DNA of 64,000 nt from Ensifer sp. MPMI2T (GTDB lineage Bacteria > Pseudomonadota > Alphaproteobacteria > Rhizobiales > Rhizobiaceae). The DNA lies in contig NZ_SRXN01000022.1 in NCBI RefSeq assembly GCF_004827385.1, positions 1 through 64,000 of the forward strand, in the 5' to 3' direction. Of the stretch, positions 23,424 through 32,331 are shown in pieces. Under the pieces are notes generated by a model. The model saw only the letters and a program-made list of their open reading frames with translations. It had not been told where the DNA came from and searched no databases. The position numbers and the translations under genes were made by a program. How positions within the stretch are numbered: position 1 is the first letter of the stretch; each line of letters starts with the position of its first letter.

Positions 23424-24802
23424 GCACCGTCCAGTTGTACGTCGACGGGGATTTCGAGCGCCCAGCCGAAAAACCTGATGCCCAGCATAAAGAATGGCGC
23501 ACCCACATAAAGCGTGACTACGGGCGTGTCATTCACAGCGCCAGCTTCAGGCGTCAGCAAGGAAAAACGCAGGTATTCCCGGGACACGAGTCGGATTTCT
23601 TTCGAAATCGACTTACTCACTCTCTCGAGGTGGCGCAGATTGCCGAAGGTATCGCTGACCGCCTCAACATCGTCTACAAAGAGCAGTTAAGCGGCCAGGA
23701 AATCGATGGCCGCCTTTGTGCTGTCGCTGGGTTGGTGCATGACATTGGCCATCCACCGTTCGGCCACAATGGCGAACGGGCGCTCGACGAGCAGATGCTG
23801 GAGTTCGGCGGCTTCGAAGGAAATGCTCAAACACTTCGCATTCTTAGCCGGTTGGATAAGAAGGTGAAGTACACTGAGGCCGTCGGTGGAGACGACCGTG
23901 CGGGGTTGAACCTTTGCTATCGGACGCTCGCATCAATCCTCAAATACGACAGGGTTATCCCGAAGAAGCGGGCAGAGGGAAGTAAGCCTACCAAGGGCTA
24001 TTATGAGTCCGAGCAGGTGATCGTAGACGCGATCAAAGAAAAGGTTCTGCGCGGAAAGAAGCTGCCTGCAGGCGAGAAGTTCAAGACCATCGAATGTCAG
24101 ATCATGGATATCGCAGACGATATCGCGTATTCGGTGTATGATCTTGAAGACAGCCTAAAAGCTGGATTCTTGACGCCAGCTACGATCTTTGCTTCGAACG
24201 ATAAACTGCTCGAAACGGTCGTCGTGGAGGTCGCCAAACAAGTGGGCGAACCAGTCACGAAGGAAGATATCCTCACGACTTTCCTGGAAGTTTTCCATGA
24301 AATGATCCCTGGCGAGGGTGAGGACGATCCCCTTCAGTTTTTCATAAAGGCGAGCCAGACCTCGGATCAGTTCTGCAGCAATGGTTACGTCCGAACGGAA
24401 AAGTCGTCCAGCCTAGTTCATGAATTCATTAACGGGGTGGAGTTCGAGTTCAATCCGGAGTTTCCTGCTCTGTCCAAGGCTTGGTTGAAGCCGGATGTGC
24501 GCAAGACGGTAGAGGTATTGAAGCAGTACACCTTCAATGCGATCATCTATTCCGCCCGCGTAAAGCTCGGAGAATACCGAGGCACGGAACTCGTATCGGA
24601 CATCTTCAAGGCTTTAAAGGCCGACAAAGGCCACCTGCTGATGCCAGATGACGTTCGTGAACGTTATCTGGATGCGCCAGATGACGAGACCAAGGCCCGG
24701 ACGATCTGCGATTTTGTCGCTGGGATGACTGATCGGTATGCCGTGGAATTCTGGGCGCGTCTACGCTCCGACGGCGCGGAAAGCATCTTCAAATCGGTTT
24801 GA
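23420..24802 (+). CDS. HD-domain dNTP triphosphohydrolase (dGTPase-like)
   Basis: 460 residues from GTG 23420. The HD metal-site residues are all present in dGTPase order: RLTHSLEVAQIA (His), GLVHDIGHPPFGHNGE (His-Asp) and MDIADDIAYSVYD (Asp). The N-terminal SASFRRQQGKTQVF also matches dGTPases. The enzyme should remove triphosphate from dNTPs. Dedicated dNTPases of this family defend against phage by depleting nucleotides (established for dGTPase defence genes). It sits downstream of a palindromic operator and beside nucleotide-modifying enzymes, so a defensive rather than housekeeping role is favoured. Confidence 0.92.
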   Translation: MSTVQLYVDGDFERPAEKPDAQHKEWRTHIKRDYGRVIHSASFRRQQGKTQVFPGHESDFFRNRLTHSLEVAQIAEGIADRLNIVYKEQLSGQEIDGRLCAVAGLVHDIGHPPFGHNGERALDEQMLEFGGFEGNAQTLRILSRLDKKVKYTEAVGGDDRAGLNLCYRTLASILKYDRVIPKKRAEGSKPTKGYYESEQVIVDAIKEKVLRGKKLPAGEKFKTIECQIMDIADDIAYSVYDLEDSLKAGFLTPATIFASNDKLLETVVVEVAKQVGEPVTKEDILTTFLEVFHEMIPGEGEDDPLQFFIKASQTSDQFCSNGYVRTEKSSSLVHEFINGVEFEFNPEFPALSKAWLKPDVRKTVEVLKQYTFNAIIYSARVKLGEYRGTELVSDIFKALKADKGHLLMPDDVRERYLDAPDDETKARTICDFVAGMTDRYAVEFWARLRSDGAESIFKSV

Positions 24803-25086
24803 TTCTAAAGGGGCAGTAATGCCCTACGGCTAAAGCAGTGAGGGGCGGAGCTTCTTGCTCTCAGCAGAGCAGATGTTGTTGAATTCAATAGGTGGCCTCT
24901 GTGCTCGGCCTTTTTGTCACCTATGTTCCCGAACATCGCAATTGCGGCTTTTGGAGCCGAACGGAAATGATTTCCGCATTCGGCTCCAATTGTCTCAGGT
25001 CCCCAGCCGCTGAAAACTTACAACTCTAGTTTGCCTGCCCCCAGGACGTGTGGCATGGTCCGCGCGTGGGCGATAAGAAGCATTAG
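24803..25086. other. Intergenic region between dNTPase and R-M locus
   Basis: No gene. Contains a nested hairpin at 24951-24989, separately listed, whose core recurs at the far end of the R-M locus. Confidence 0.5.
24951..24989. terminator. Nested hairpin with palindromic core, left of R-M locus
   Basis: Outer stem TTGGAGCCGAA (24951-24961) with TTCGGCTCCAA (24979-24989); inner stem CGGAAA-TGA-TTTCCG (24962-24976). There is no T-tract on the plus strand. The 15-bp core CGGAAATGATTTCCG is the reverse complement of the core at 33278-33292. Confidence 0.6.
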
Positions 25087-28000
25087 GTGGGGGCATTGTC
25101 GGCGAATTTCGGACATCTGAAAGAGATAAGCTCCGAACTGCACCGGCTCGGCGTGCTCGCCGAACGTTTCTTTGCAGATGACGCGAACACCTCATTGATC
25201 AAGAGTCGCCAGTTCGGCGAATACATGGTCAAGGAGATTGCGGCGCTCTCTGGCGTCTATGATCCGGCAGCGCGCGAGACGACCCATGATCTGCTGCGAC
25301 GGCTTGCGACTCAGCAGGTGCTGCCGCGGGAGGTTGCCGACATCTTCCACGCCGTGCGCAAGAGCGGTAATGAGGCAACCCATAGCCTGGCGGGCTCGCC
25401 CGCAGAGGCTCTGGCCGCGCTCAAGTTCTGTAGGGCACTGGGCGTCTGGTATCGCCGCACCTATGGGCGCGATCCCAATTTCAAGCCTGGTCCTTTTGTG
25501 CCGCCTCGGGCCTCGGCCGACATTGACCAGGCCACGCAGGCAGAGCTTGCGGCGCTGCGTGCCCAGGTTCGTGAAGCCGAAACGCAGCTCGCGGCCGCCC
25601 ATGCTTCGGCCGAGGAACTGTCCAGGGCTCGCGTCGCTGCCGAAGAGCTTGCCCGACAGGCGGCGGCCGACAGCGCGGTCTGGGAGCAGACGGCCATCGA
25701 AATGGAGGCCAATCAGGTCGCACTTTCCCGCAACCTCGCGGAGTTGCAGAAGGCCGCCGAGGCCCAGCCGCAGCAGTTGCAGATGGAGTTCAAACAGGCA
25801 GGCCTTCAAGCCGCGAGCCGCCTCGAACTCGACGAGCGCCAGACCCGTCGGCTGATCGACGTCCAGCTTATCGATGCCGGTTGGGAAGCCGACAGCGATA
25901 AACTGAGCTATCAGGCGGGCGCACGACCGGAGGAAGGCCGGAACGTCGCGATCGCCGAATGGCCCTCCGAGGGCGGCCGGGCGGACTATGCCCTGTTCGT
26001 CGGTCTTACCTGCGTCGGCCTCATTGAGGCGAAGCGCGAGAGCGTGGATGTACCCTCCACCCTGCAGCAGGCCGAACGCTACGCCCGCACCATCGTCCTG
26101 CCGCCGGAACACGGCCATACGGATAGCCCCTGGAAACACGGGCTCGCCGATCCCTTCCGTGTTCCCTTCGTCTTCGCCACCAATGGCCGCCCCTTCGTGC
26201 GCCAGTGGCAAACCAAGTCCGGGATCTGGTTCTGCGATTTCAGGCGCGACACCAACCATCCGCGGCCGCTGACGGCCTGGTTCTCGCCTAAGGACCTCGT
26301 TGACATCCTGCAGACGGATCTCGATCAGGCGGCCCAAGGCCTCGCGGAGGAAAACTTCGGCAAGGGCAAGATGCGGCCCTATCAGGAAGAGGCGATCGCC
26401 GAGATCGAAAATGCCGTGGTCGCCGGTCAGCGGGACATTCTGGTCTCCATGGCGACCGGCACCGGCAAGACCCGCACGGCCATTGCGCTGATGTATCGCC
26501 TGCTGAAGCACAAGCGCTTCCGTCGCATCCTCTTCCTCGTCGACCGAAAGGCGCTCGGCAAGCAGACAAGCGACGCCCTGGAGACAACCGAGATCGAGGG
26601 CATGCTGAACTTTGCCCAGATCTATAAGGTCGCCGGACTGGAGAAAAAACTGCCGGAAGACGAGGACCAGGTGCAGGTCGCCACCGTCCAGTCCCTGATT
26701 GCCCGCATCCTGAACGAACCGGACCCGAGCAAGCGTCCGACGCCTGGCACCTTCGATTGCATCATCGTCGATGAAGCGCATCGCGGTTACACGCTGGATG
26801 CAGAGTTGCGAGAGAGCGATATCGCGTTCCGCAATTTCGACGACTACCAGTCCGCCTATCGCCAGATCCTCGACTATTTCGATGCTGTGAAGGTTGCGTT
26901 GACGGCAACACCCGCGCTGCACACCCGCGAGATCTTCGGCCATCCGGTCTTCCATTACGGCTACCGCCAGGCGGTTGTCGAAGGCTATCTCAACGATCAC
27001 CTGCCGCCGAAGCGCATCACCACGGCGCTTTCGGAAGCCGGCATTCATTTTGAAGGTGGCGAAGAGGTCGAGATCATTGACCGTACGACCGGGCAGATCG
27101 ACCTTTTCGAGCTCCCGGATGAAGTCTCGCTCGATTACGACGTCGCCGATTTCAACAAGCGGGTTTACTCGGAGGCGTTCAACCGCATCGTCTGCCGGGC
27201 GATCGCCACAGAGATACCGCCGGGGAAACCGGGCAAGACGTTGATCTTCGCTGCCCGCGATGCCCATGCGGATGACATCGTCCGTCTCCTGATCGAGGAG
27301 TTGCAAGAAGAGTATGGCAAGGACGCGGTGCCGCACAGCATGGTGATGAAGATCACCGGCAATGTCGACAAGGCCGACGACCTGATCCTGAAGTTCAAGA
27401 ACGATCCCTATCCGAAATATGTCGTCACCGTCGACCTGCTGACGACAGGTGTCGACGTGCCGTCGATCTGCAATCTGGTCTTTGTGCGCAGGGTCAAGAG
27501 CCGCATCCTCTATGACCAGATGATCGGCCGGGCCACGCGGCTCTGCCCGGAGATCGGGAAGGAAAGCTTCCGCATATTCGATGCCGTCGATCTCTATGCC
27601 GAACTGCAGGAGATGACGGACATGCGCCCCGTCGTCGTCAAGCCGGATGTCTCGCTCGGTCAATTGGTCACCGATCTCCAGAGTGCCGCAACGGAGGAGG
27701 ACAAGAGCTGGGTCGCCGGCCAGGTGATCGTGCGCATGCGCGCGATGGTGAAGCGCATGGATGCCGAAACCCGAGAGAGCTTCGAGCGACACACGGGCGA
27801 GGCGCCGGACATGGCCGTACAGCACCTTGCTACCCGCTCCGGTGCCGAAATCGAAGCCTGGCTCGCAGCCCACCCCCGCGCCGTCGAACTGCTGGAGCGC
27901 CGCCCGCTGCGCACCGACAAGAATGACGGCGTCGTCATCTCTACCCATGAGGACGAGCTGCTGCGCATCGAGGAAATCTTCGGCAAGAACACGACGCCGG

Positions 28001-28503
28001 AGGATTACATCACCGGTTTCGAGCGCTTCGTCCGCGAGAACATGAACCAGGTGCCGGCGCTGATCGCCGTCACCCAGCGTCCGCGCGATCTCACCCGCAA
28101 GGAATTGTCGGAATTGGCGGGGCTACTGGACGAGAAGAACTATTCCGAAGCCATGCTGCGCGCCGCCTACGGCCGCGCCCGTAATGCCGACATCGCCGCC
28201 CATATCATCGGCTTTGTCCGCCAGGCCGCCCTTGGTGATCCGCTGATCCCCTATGCCACCCGCGTGGACAACGCGATCCTCACGATCGAGGCGTCGCGCG
28301 CCTGGACGCAGAAACAGAAGGAGTGGCTGCGCCGCATCGGACGCGCGCTGAAGGACAAGCCGGTGGCTGACCCGACCTTGCTCGACCAGGGCGTCTTTGC
28401 CGACAAAGGCGGCTTCACGCGCATTTCCCAGGAATTCGATGGCGAATTGGACGACATCCTGCACGCCTTCAATGAAGCGATCTGGGGACCGTCCGCCGCC
28501 TGA
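25087..28503 (+). CDS. hsdR: Type I restriction enzyme, R (helicase-nuclease) subunit
   Basis: 1138 residues from GTG 25087 (TTG 25096 possible). Residues ~1-130 look like a DUF4145-type domain, then ~140-245 coiled coil. The HsdR nuclease core follows near 299-315 (GRADYALF, then LIEAKRE). The SF2 motor comes next with Walker A MATGTGKT (~455-462), DEAH in VDEAHRG (~560) and LTATPA. The C-terminal part matches the EcoEI-type R subunit. It translocates and cleaves unmodified DNA together with HsdM and HsdS. A long coiled coil before the nuclease domain is typical of this EcoEI-like branch. Operon with hsdM 65 bp downstream. Confidence 0.95.
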   Translation: MGALSANFGHLKEISSELHRLGVLAERFFADDANTSLIKSRQFGEYMVKEIAALSGVYDPAARETTHDLLRRLATQQVLPREVADIFHAVRKSGNEATHSLAGSPAEALAALKFCRALGVWYRRTYGRDPNFKPGPFVPPRASADIDQATQAELAALRAQVREAETQLAAAHASAEELSRARVAAEELARQAAADSAVWEQTAIEMEANQVALSRNLAELQKAAEAQPQQLQMEFKQAGLQAASRLELDERQTRRLIDVQLIDAGWEADSDKLSYQAGARPEEGRNVAIAEWPSEGGRADYALFVGLTCVGLIEAKRESVDVPSTLQQAERYARTIVLPPEHGHTDSPWKHGLADPFRVPFVFATNGRPFVRQWQTKSGIWFCDFRRDTNHPRPLTAWFSPKDLVDILQTDLDQAAQGLAEENFGKGKMRPYQEEAIAEIENAVVAGQRDILVSMATGTGKTRTAIALMYRLLKHKRFRRILFLVDRKALGKQTSDALETTEIEGMLNFAQIYKVAGLEKKLPEDEDQVQVATVQSLIARILNEPDPSKRPTPGTFDCIIVDEAHRGYTLDAELRESDIAFRNFDDYQSAYRQILDYFDAVKVALTATPALHTREIFGHPVFHYGYRQAVVEGYLNDHLPPKRITTALSEAGIHFEGGEEVEIIDRTTGQIDLFELPDEVSLDYDVADFNKRVYSEAFNRIVCRAIATEIPPGKPGKTLIFAARDAHADDIVRLLIEELQEEYGKDAVPHSMVMKITGNVDKADDLILKFKNDPYPKYVVTVDLLTTGVDVPSICNLVFVRRVKSRILYDQMIGRATRLCPEIGKESFRIFDAVDLYAELQEMTDMRPVVVKPDVSLGQLVTDLQSAATEEDKSWVAGQVIVRMRAMVKRMDAETRESFERHTGEAPDMAVQHLATRSGAEIEAWLAAHPRAVELLERRPLRTDKNDGVVISTHEDELLRIEEIFGKNTTPEDYITGFERFVRENMNQVPALIAVTQRPRDLTRKELSELAGLLDEKNYSEAMLRAAYGRARNADIAAHIIGFVRQAALGDPLIPYATRVDNAILTIEASRAWTQKQKEWLRRIGRALKDKPVADPTLLDQGVFADKGGFTRISQEFDGELDDILHAFNEAIWGPSAA

Positions 28504-28568
28504 GTTGACCCTTTCCACCCGCCCGCTAGAAGCACACTGCCGATCCCGCGTCAGAAAAGAATCCCGCC

Positions 28569-30101
28569 ATGAATGCCAATGCCATCGTCCAGAAACTCTG
28601 GCGTCTCTGCACCGTCCTCCGGAAGGACGGCATCACCTACCAGCAATATGTCACGGAACTGACCTATCTGCTGTTCCTCAAGATGATGGCCGAGCGTAAC
28701 CGAGAGACGGGCAGCCTGCCGAAGACCATGCGCTGGGCGGATCTCGTCCAGGCGAATGGTCTCGCCAAGCTGGAGCTTTATCGAAAGACGTTGGTCACAC
28801 TCGGCACTGTCAGCACGCGCCTCGGCAAAGACGACGCCCTCGTTCTGCCGCCTGGCGACAATGCGTCGTCCGAGGAGCGCAAGCGTTATGGCGATGCCCG
28901 CCCCCTGCCGGACATGGTGCAGGAGATTTTCGACAACGCCTCTACCTTCATCCGCGAGCCGCAGAACCTGACGACGCTGGTCACGGCTATCGACGAGCTC
29001 GATTGGTTTTCCGAGGAGCGCGACCAGTTTGGCGATCTCTATGAAGGCCTGCTGCAGAAGAACGCGGAGGAAACCAAACGCGGTGCCGGGCAGTATTTCA
29101 CGCCCCGCGTGCTGATCCAGCTTCTGGTGCGCCTTATGCAGCCGCAGCCGGGAGAAGTGATCCAGGACCCCGCAGCCGGCACCGGAGGCTTCCTGATTGC
29201 CGCCGACCGCTATATGCGAGCTCGCACCGATGATTATTTCGATCTGGGCGACAAGGCTGCGTGGCAGAAGCAGCACGCCTTCCATGGCATGGAAAACGTG
29301 CCCGGCACGCTGCGCCTGCTGTTGATGAACCTCTATCTGCACAACATCGACAGCGATCATGTCGATCTCGGCGATACGCTCTCCGACAAGGGCAAGGGGC
29401 TCGGTCGCGCCGACCTCATCCTTACAAATCCGCCCTTCGGCCCGGCGGGCGGCGCGCCGACGCGCGACGACCTTTCCGTCACCGCAACCGTTTCCTCCTA
29501 CCAGCTTCCCTTTGTCGAACACTGCATTCGCGCGCTAAAACCCGGTGGGCGGGCGGCGATCGTCGTGCCGGACAATGTCCTGTTCGAAGACGGGCGCGGA
29601 AGACAGCTTCGCCAGATGATGATGGACCGGTGCGACCTGCACACAATCCTGCGTCTGCCGACCGGCATATTTTATGCGCAAGGCGTCAAGACAAACGTCA
29701 TCTTCCTGACGCGCGGCAAGACCGAGACCGGCAACACAAAGGCCACCTGGATCTACGACCTTCGCGCCCAGATGCCGAAATTCGGCAAGACCACACCGCT
29801 GGCGGAAGCCCATTTCGAAGGGTTTGAACAGGCCTTCGGCACGAGCCCCTATGGCACGGAACGCGGGCCGGACGAGGGTGAGGTCGGTCGCTGGCGCAGG
29901 TTCACCCGTGAGGAGATCGCAGCGCGCGGCGACAATCTCGACATCGGCTGGCTGCGCGAGGCGGAGGAGGAGGCGGAGGAGGGCCTGACCGAACCCGACG
30001 ACATTGCCGCAGCGATCCTCGGCCATCTGCAGGCCGCCACGCTGGAGATCGAGGCACTGATGTCGGAACTCGGCGATGATCTGCCGGAGGCAGCGGAATG
30101 A
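28569..30101 (+). CDS. hsdM: Type I DNA methyltransferase, M subunit
   Basis: 510 residues, ATG 28569. The N-terminal HsdM helical domain (QKLWRLCTVLRKDGITYQQY) is followed by the N6-adenine methylase fold with the AdoMet motif DPAAGTGGF and the catalytic NPPFG. It methylates the host copies of the recognition site as part of an M2S complex. It overlaps hsdS by ATGA at 30098. Family-typical length; no damage visible. Confidence 0.95.
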   Translation: MNANAIVQKLWRLCTVLRKDGITYQQYVTELTYLLFLKMMAERNRETGSLPKTMRWADLVQANGLAKLELYRKTLVTLGTVSTRLGKDDALVLPPGDNASSEERKRYGDARPLPDMVQEIFDNASTFIREPQNLTTLVTAIDELDWFSEERDQFGDLYEGLLQKNAEETKRGAGQYFTPRVLIQLLVRLMQPQPGEVIQDPAAGTGGFLIAADRYMRARTDDYFDLGDKAAWQKQHAFHGMENVPGTLRLLLMNLYLHNIDSDHVDLGDTLSDKGKGLGRADLILTNPPFGPAGGAPTRDDLSVTATVSSYQLPFVEHCIRALKPGGRAAIVVPDNVLFEDGRGRQLRQMMMDRCDLHTILRLPTGIFYAQGVKTNVIFLTRGKTETGNTKATWIYDLRAQMPKFGKTTPLAEAHFEGFEQAFGTSPYGTERGPDEGEVGRWRRFTREEIAARGDNLDIGWLREAEEEAEEGLTEPDDIAAAILGHLQAATLEIEALMSELGDDLPEAAE

Positions 30102-31423
30102 GCGAGCTGCCAAGGGGGTGGGCTGAGGCCTCGCTGGGGGACGTTTGCGACCTCCAAAATGGGCGAGCCTACAAACAAGAAGAACTCCTGAGCTCAGGCA
30201 AATATCCAGTGTTGCGCGTGGGGAATTTCTTCACAAGCCAAAAATGGTATTACTCGGATCTGGAGCTTGAACCTACCAAATACTGCGATAATGGTGACCT
30301 TCTTTACGCGTGGTCGGCGTCTTTCGGTCCAAGAATTTGGTCAGGCGGAAAAGTCATATTCCATTATCACATCTGGCGGGTAGATCTTGAAGGTGCCGTC
30401 TCGGACAGGGACTTTGTCTTTCACTGGTTCAACTGGGACAAGGAAAACATCAAAGCGGCTCATGGCACTGGTTCGACGATGATCCACGTGACGAAGGGCG
30501 ACATGGAGCAGCGGAAGATATTGCTCCCACCCCTTGCCGAGCAAAAGCGCATCGTGGCCAAGCTGGATGCACTGAACGCGAAATCCGCCCGCGCCCGCAC
30601 CGAACTCGCCCGCATCGAAACCCTCGTCTCCCGCTATAAGCAGGCCGTGCTCAGCAAGGCGTTCAGCGGGGAGTTGACGCGGGAGTGGCGGAGCCGACAG
30701 GCGAAACTGGTCCCCTGGGAAAACGTGCCGCTCAGCCAACTCGTCTCTGATGGTCCATCTAATGGCTGGTCGCCTAAGGCCGATGGTAAGGCGGGAGGCT
30801 TGAAGTCGCTCAAGTTGTCGGCAACTTCAAGCGGCAGCCTGCGTCTGGATGAAAGCACGATTAAGTATCTCGATCAGACGCTTCCGCAAGACTCAAAATT
30901 CTGGTTGCTATCGAATGATATTCTTATCCAAAGAGCAAATTCGCTGGAGCTTCTTGGCACGACGGTTCTCTTCGATGGCCCACCTCACGAGTTTATCTTT
31001 CCAGATCTGATGATGCGGATCAGGGCAAACCACAAGAAGGCTATCCCGCGATACCTTGCGACATATCTGAACAGCGATCCGGCAAGGTCCTACTTCCGCG
31101 CAAACGCGACTGGAACTGCCGGAAATATGCCCAAAATTAACGGGACGACCGTTCGTGAAACGCGCGTTCCGACCCCGCCCCTCGAAGAACAACACGAAAT
31201 CGTCCGCCGCATCGAATCCGCATTCGACAGGGTCGACCGGCTGGCGGCAGAAGCCCGGCGCGCGCTGGAGCTTGTGGGCAAGCTCGATGAGGCGATCCTC
31301 GCCAACGCCTTCCGCGGCGAACTGGTCCCGCAGGATGAAAACGACGAGCCCGCCGAAAAACTCCTGGAGCGTATCCGCGCCGAACGCGCGGCAGCGCCGA
31401 AGGCGAAGCGCGGGCGACGTTAG
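30098..31423 (+). CDS. hsdS: Type I specificity subunit
   Basis: 441 residues with the two-TRD layout: a first target-recognition domain (residues ~1-150), a conserved helical spacer (LAEQKRIVAKLDALNAKSAR), a second TRD (~205-355) and a second spacer (LEEQHEIVRRIESAFDRVD). It fixes the bipartite DNA target of the R-M system. The TRDs have lower GC than the spacers, as usual for domains swapped between strains. A third gene of the hsdRMS set, ATGA-coupled to hsdM. Confidence 0.94.
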   Translation: MSELPRGWAEASLGDVCDLQNGRAYKQEELLSSGKYPVLRVGNFFTSQKWYYSDLELEPTKYCDNGDLLYAWSASFGPRIWSGGKVIFHYHIWRVDLEGAVSDRDFVFHWFNWDKENIKAAHGTGSTMIHVTKGDMEQRKILLPPLAEQKRIVAKLDALNAKSARARTELARIETLVSRYKQAVLSKAFSGELTREWRSRQAKLVPWENVPLSQLVSDGPSNGWSPKADGKAGGLKSLKLSATSSGSLRLDESTIKYLDQTLPQDSKFWLLSNDILIQRANSLELLGTTVLFDGPPHEFIFPDLMMRIRANHKKAIPRYLATYLNSDPARSYFRANATGTAGNMPKINGTTVRETRVPTPPLEEQHEIVRRIESAFDRVDRLAAEARRALELVGKLDEAILANAFRGELVPQDENDEPAEKLLERIRAERAAAPKAKRGRR

Positions 31424-31454
31424 CCCGATACGAAACCCGCGAAGGGAGGAGAAC

Positions 31455-32324
31455 ATGCCAAAGATCTTTTTCACCTATGTCTGGGGTCCGCCGGGCGATC
31501 CCTGCTGGCCGTTGACTTTCGGTTCCAAGGCGGCCCGCACACAGGCGAAAAAGGCACTGTCCGAGGGAGATTACGTCTTCACGGTGGGTACGAAGGGAGA
31601 GCCGACTTCGTCAGACTACCGGGGCCGTGTTTTGGGCCTCTATCAAGTCTCGTCACTGGAAGTGAACACGATAGACTATATCGACCAGATCGATGCCAGC
31701 AACATCACGGAGCGCGCGGCAAGCGAATTTCCCTATGCGCTTCATCCGATTTCCGTGTGGGAAATCACGTCACAAGAAAACGTCTTTTCGCGCCTCGTGG
31801 GGCCATTGACCGGCGCCCATCATCTGCGGGCGCAATCAACCGTTGTTGAACTCGATCCGGAGACGTCAGCACCGCTGCTGGCGCTCGAGCGCCGTCCGGT
31901 CTCGCTGGCAGAACCCAAGACGCTGCTCGGACGCGGGCTGGTTGCCCAGAAGAACAGCAAGCTGGCGCCGAAGCACGAAGGCGAGTTCAGCGGCCGCTTC
32001 GGCGACCATGCTGTGTGGTTTGTCTATGCCCTTGTCTTGAAGGATCAACGCGGGCGCGATCTCGCCTTCAAGATCGGCTATGCGAACGATCCTGCCATGC
32101 GGCTCGCGAACTATCAGGCGCCGATGGCTGCAGAGGTCACGGGCCTGACTTGGGACCTCGCTCTGAAACAGCCAACGGGCAGCGAAGACGAGGCACGAAG
32201 GATCGAGCAGGCCCTTCTGGCGCACTTTGCCAAACACAAGCTGGCCAGCAACGGCGAGATTATCAAGGGGCCTTCCCAGTCGGATATCATGTCCACGATG
32301 GCCGTCATCCTGCGCAAGAATTGA
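31455..32324 (+). CDS. GIY-YIG (T5orf172-type) nuclease with EVE/PUA-like N terminus
   Basis: 289 residues; ATG 31455 after GGGAGGAG. The N-terminal half (EGDYVFTVGTKG, then GRVLGLYQVSS) has the look of an EVE/PUA-like fold, a reader of modified bases. The C-terminal half has a GIY-YIG pattern in WFVYALVLKD and FKIGYANDPAMRL plus a downstream Glu (SEDEARRIEQALLAHF), as in T5orf172/MUG113 proteins. A reader plus a nuclease suggests a modification-dependent restriction enzyme. It follows hsdS by 31 bp in the same operon, so it would extend protection to phages with modified DNA. Confidence 0.72.
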   Translation: MPKIFFTYVWGPPGDPCWPLTFGSKAARTQAKKALSEGDYVFTVGTKGEPTSSDYRGRVLGLYQVSSLEVNTIDYIDQIDASNITERAASEFPYALHPISVWEITSQENVFSRLVGPLTGAHHLRAQSTVVELDPETSAPLLALERRPVSLAEPKTLLGRGLVAQKNSKLAPKHEGEFSGRFGDHAVWFVYALVLKDQRGRDLAFKIGYANDPAMRLANYQAPMAAEVTGLTWDLALKQPTGSEDEARRIEQALLAHFAKHKLASNGEIIKGPSQSDIMSTMAVILRKN

Positions 32325-32331
32325 GGCGATC

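Noticed and set aside
17877-24802. A complete type IV CBASS operon
   Set aside because: OGG and QueC homologues are present, but no CD-NTase signature (GS...DxD) and no TGT or cyclic-nucleotide effector was found in any frame here.
17877-24802. A Qat (QatABCD) system
   Set aside because: QueC-like and a small protein could recall QatC/QatB, but there is no QatA-type ATPase and no TatD-like nuclease.
25192-27948. 918-codon open frame on the minus strand
   Set aside because: It lies fully antisense to hsdR, has no ribosome site and no recognisable domains; long antisense frames are common opposite GC-rich genes.
28551-29522. 323-codon minus-strand frame
   Set aside because: Antisense shadow of hsdM, whose motifs are unmistakable on the plus strand.
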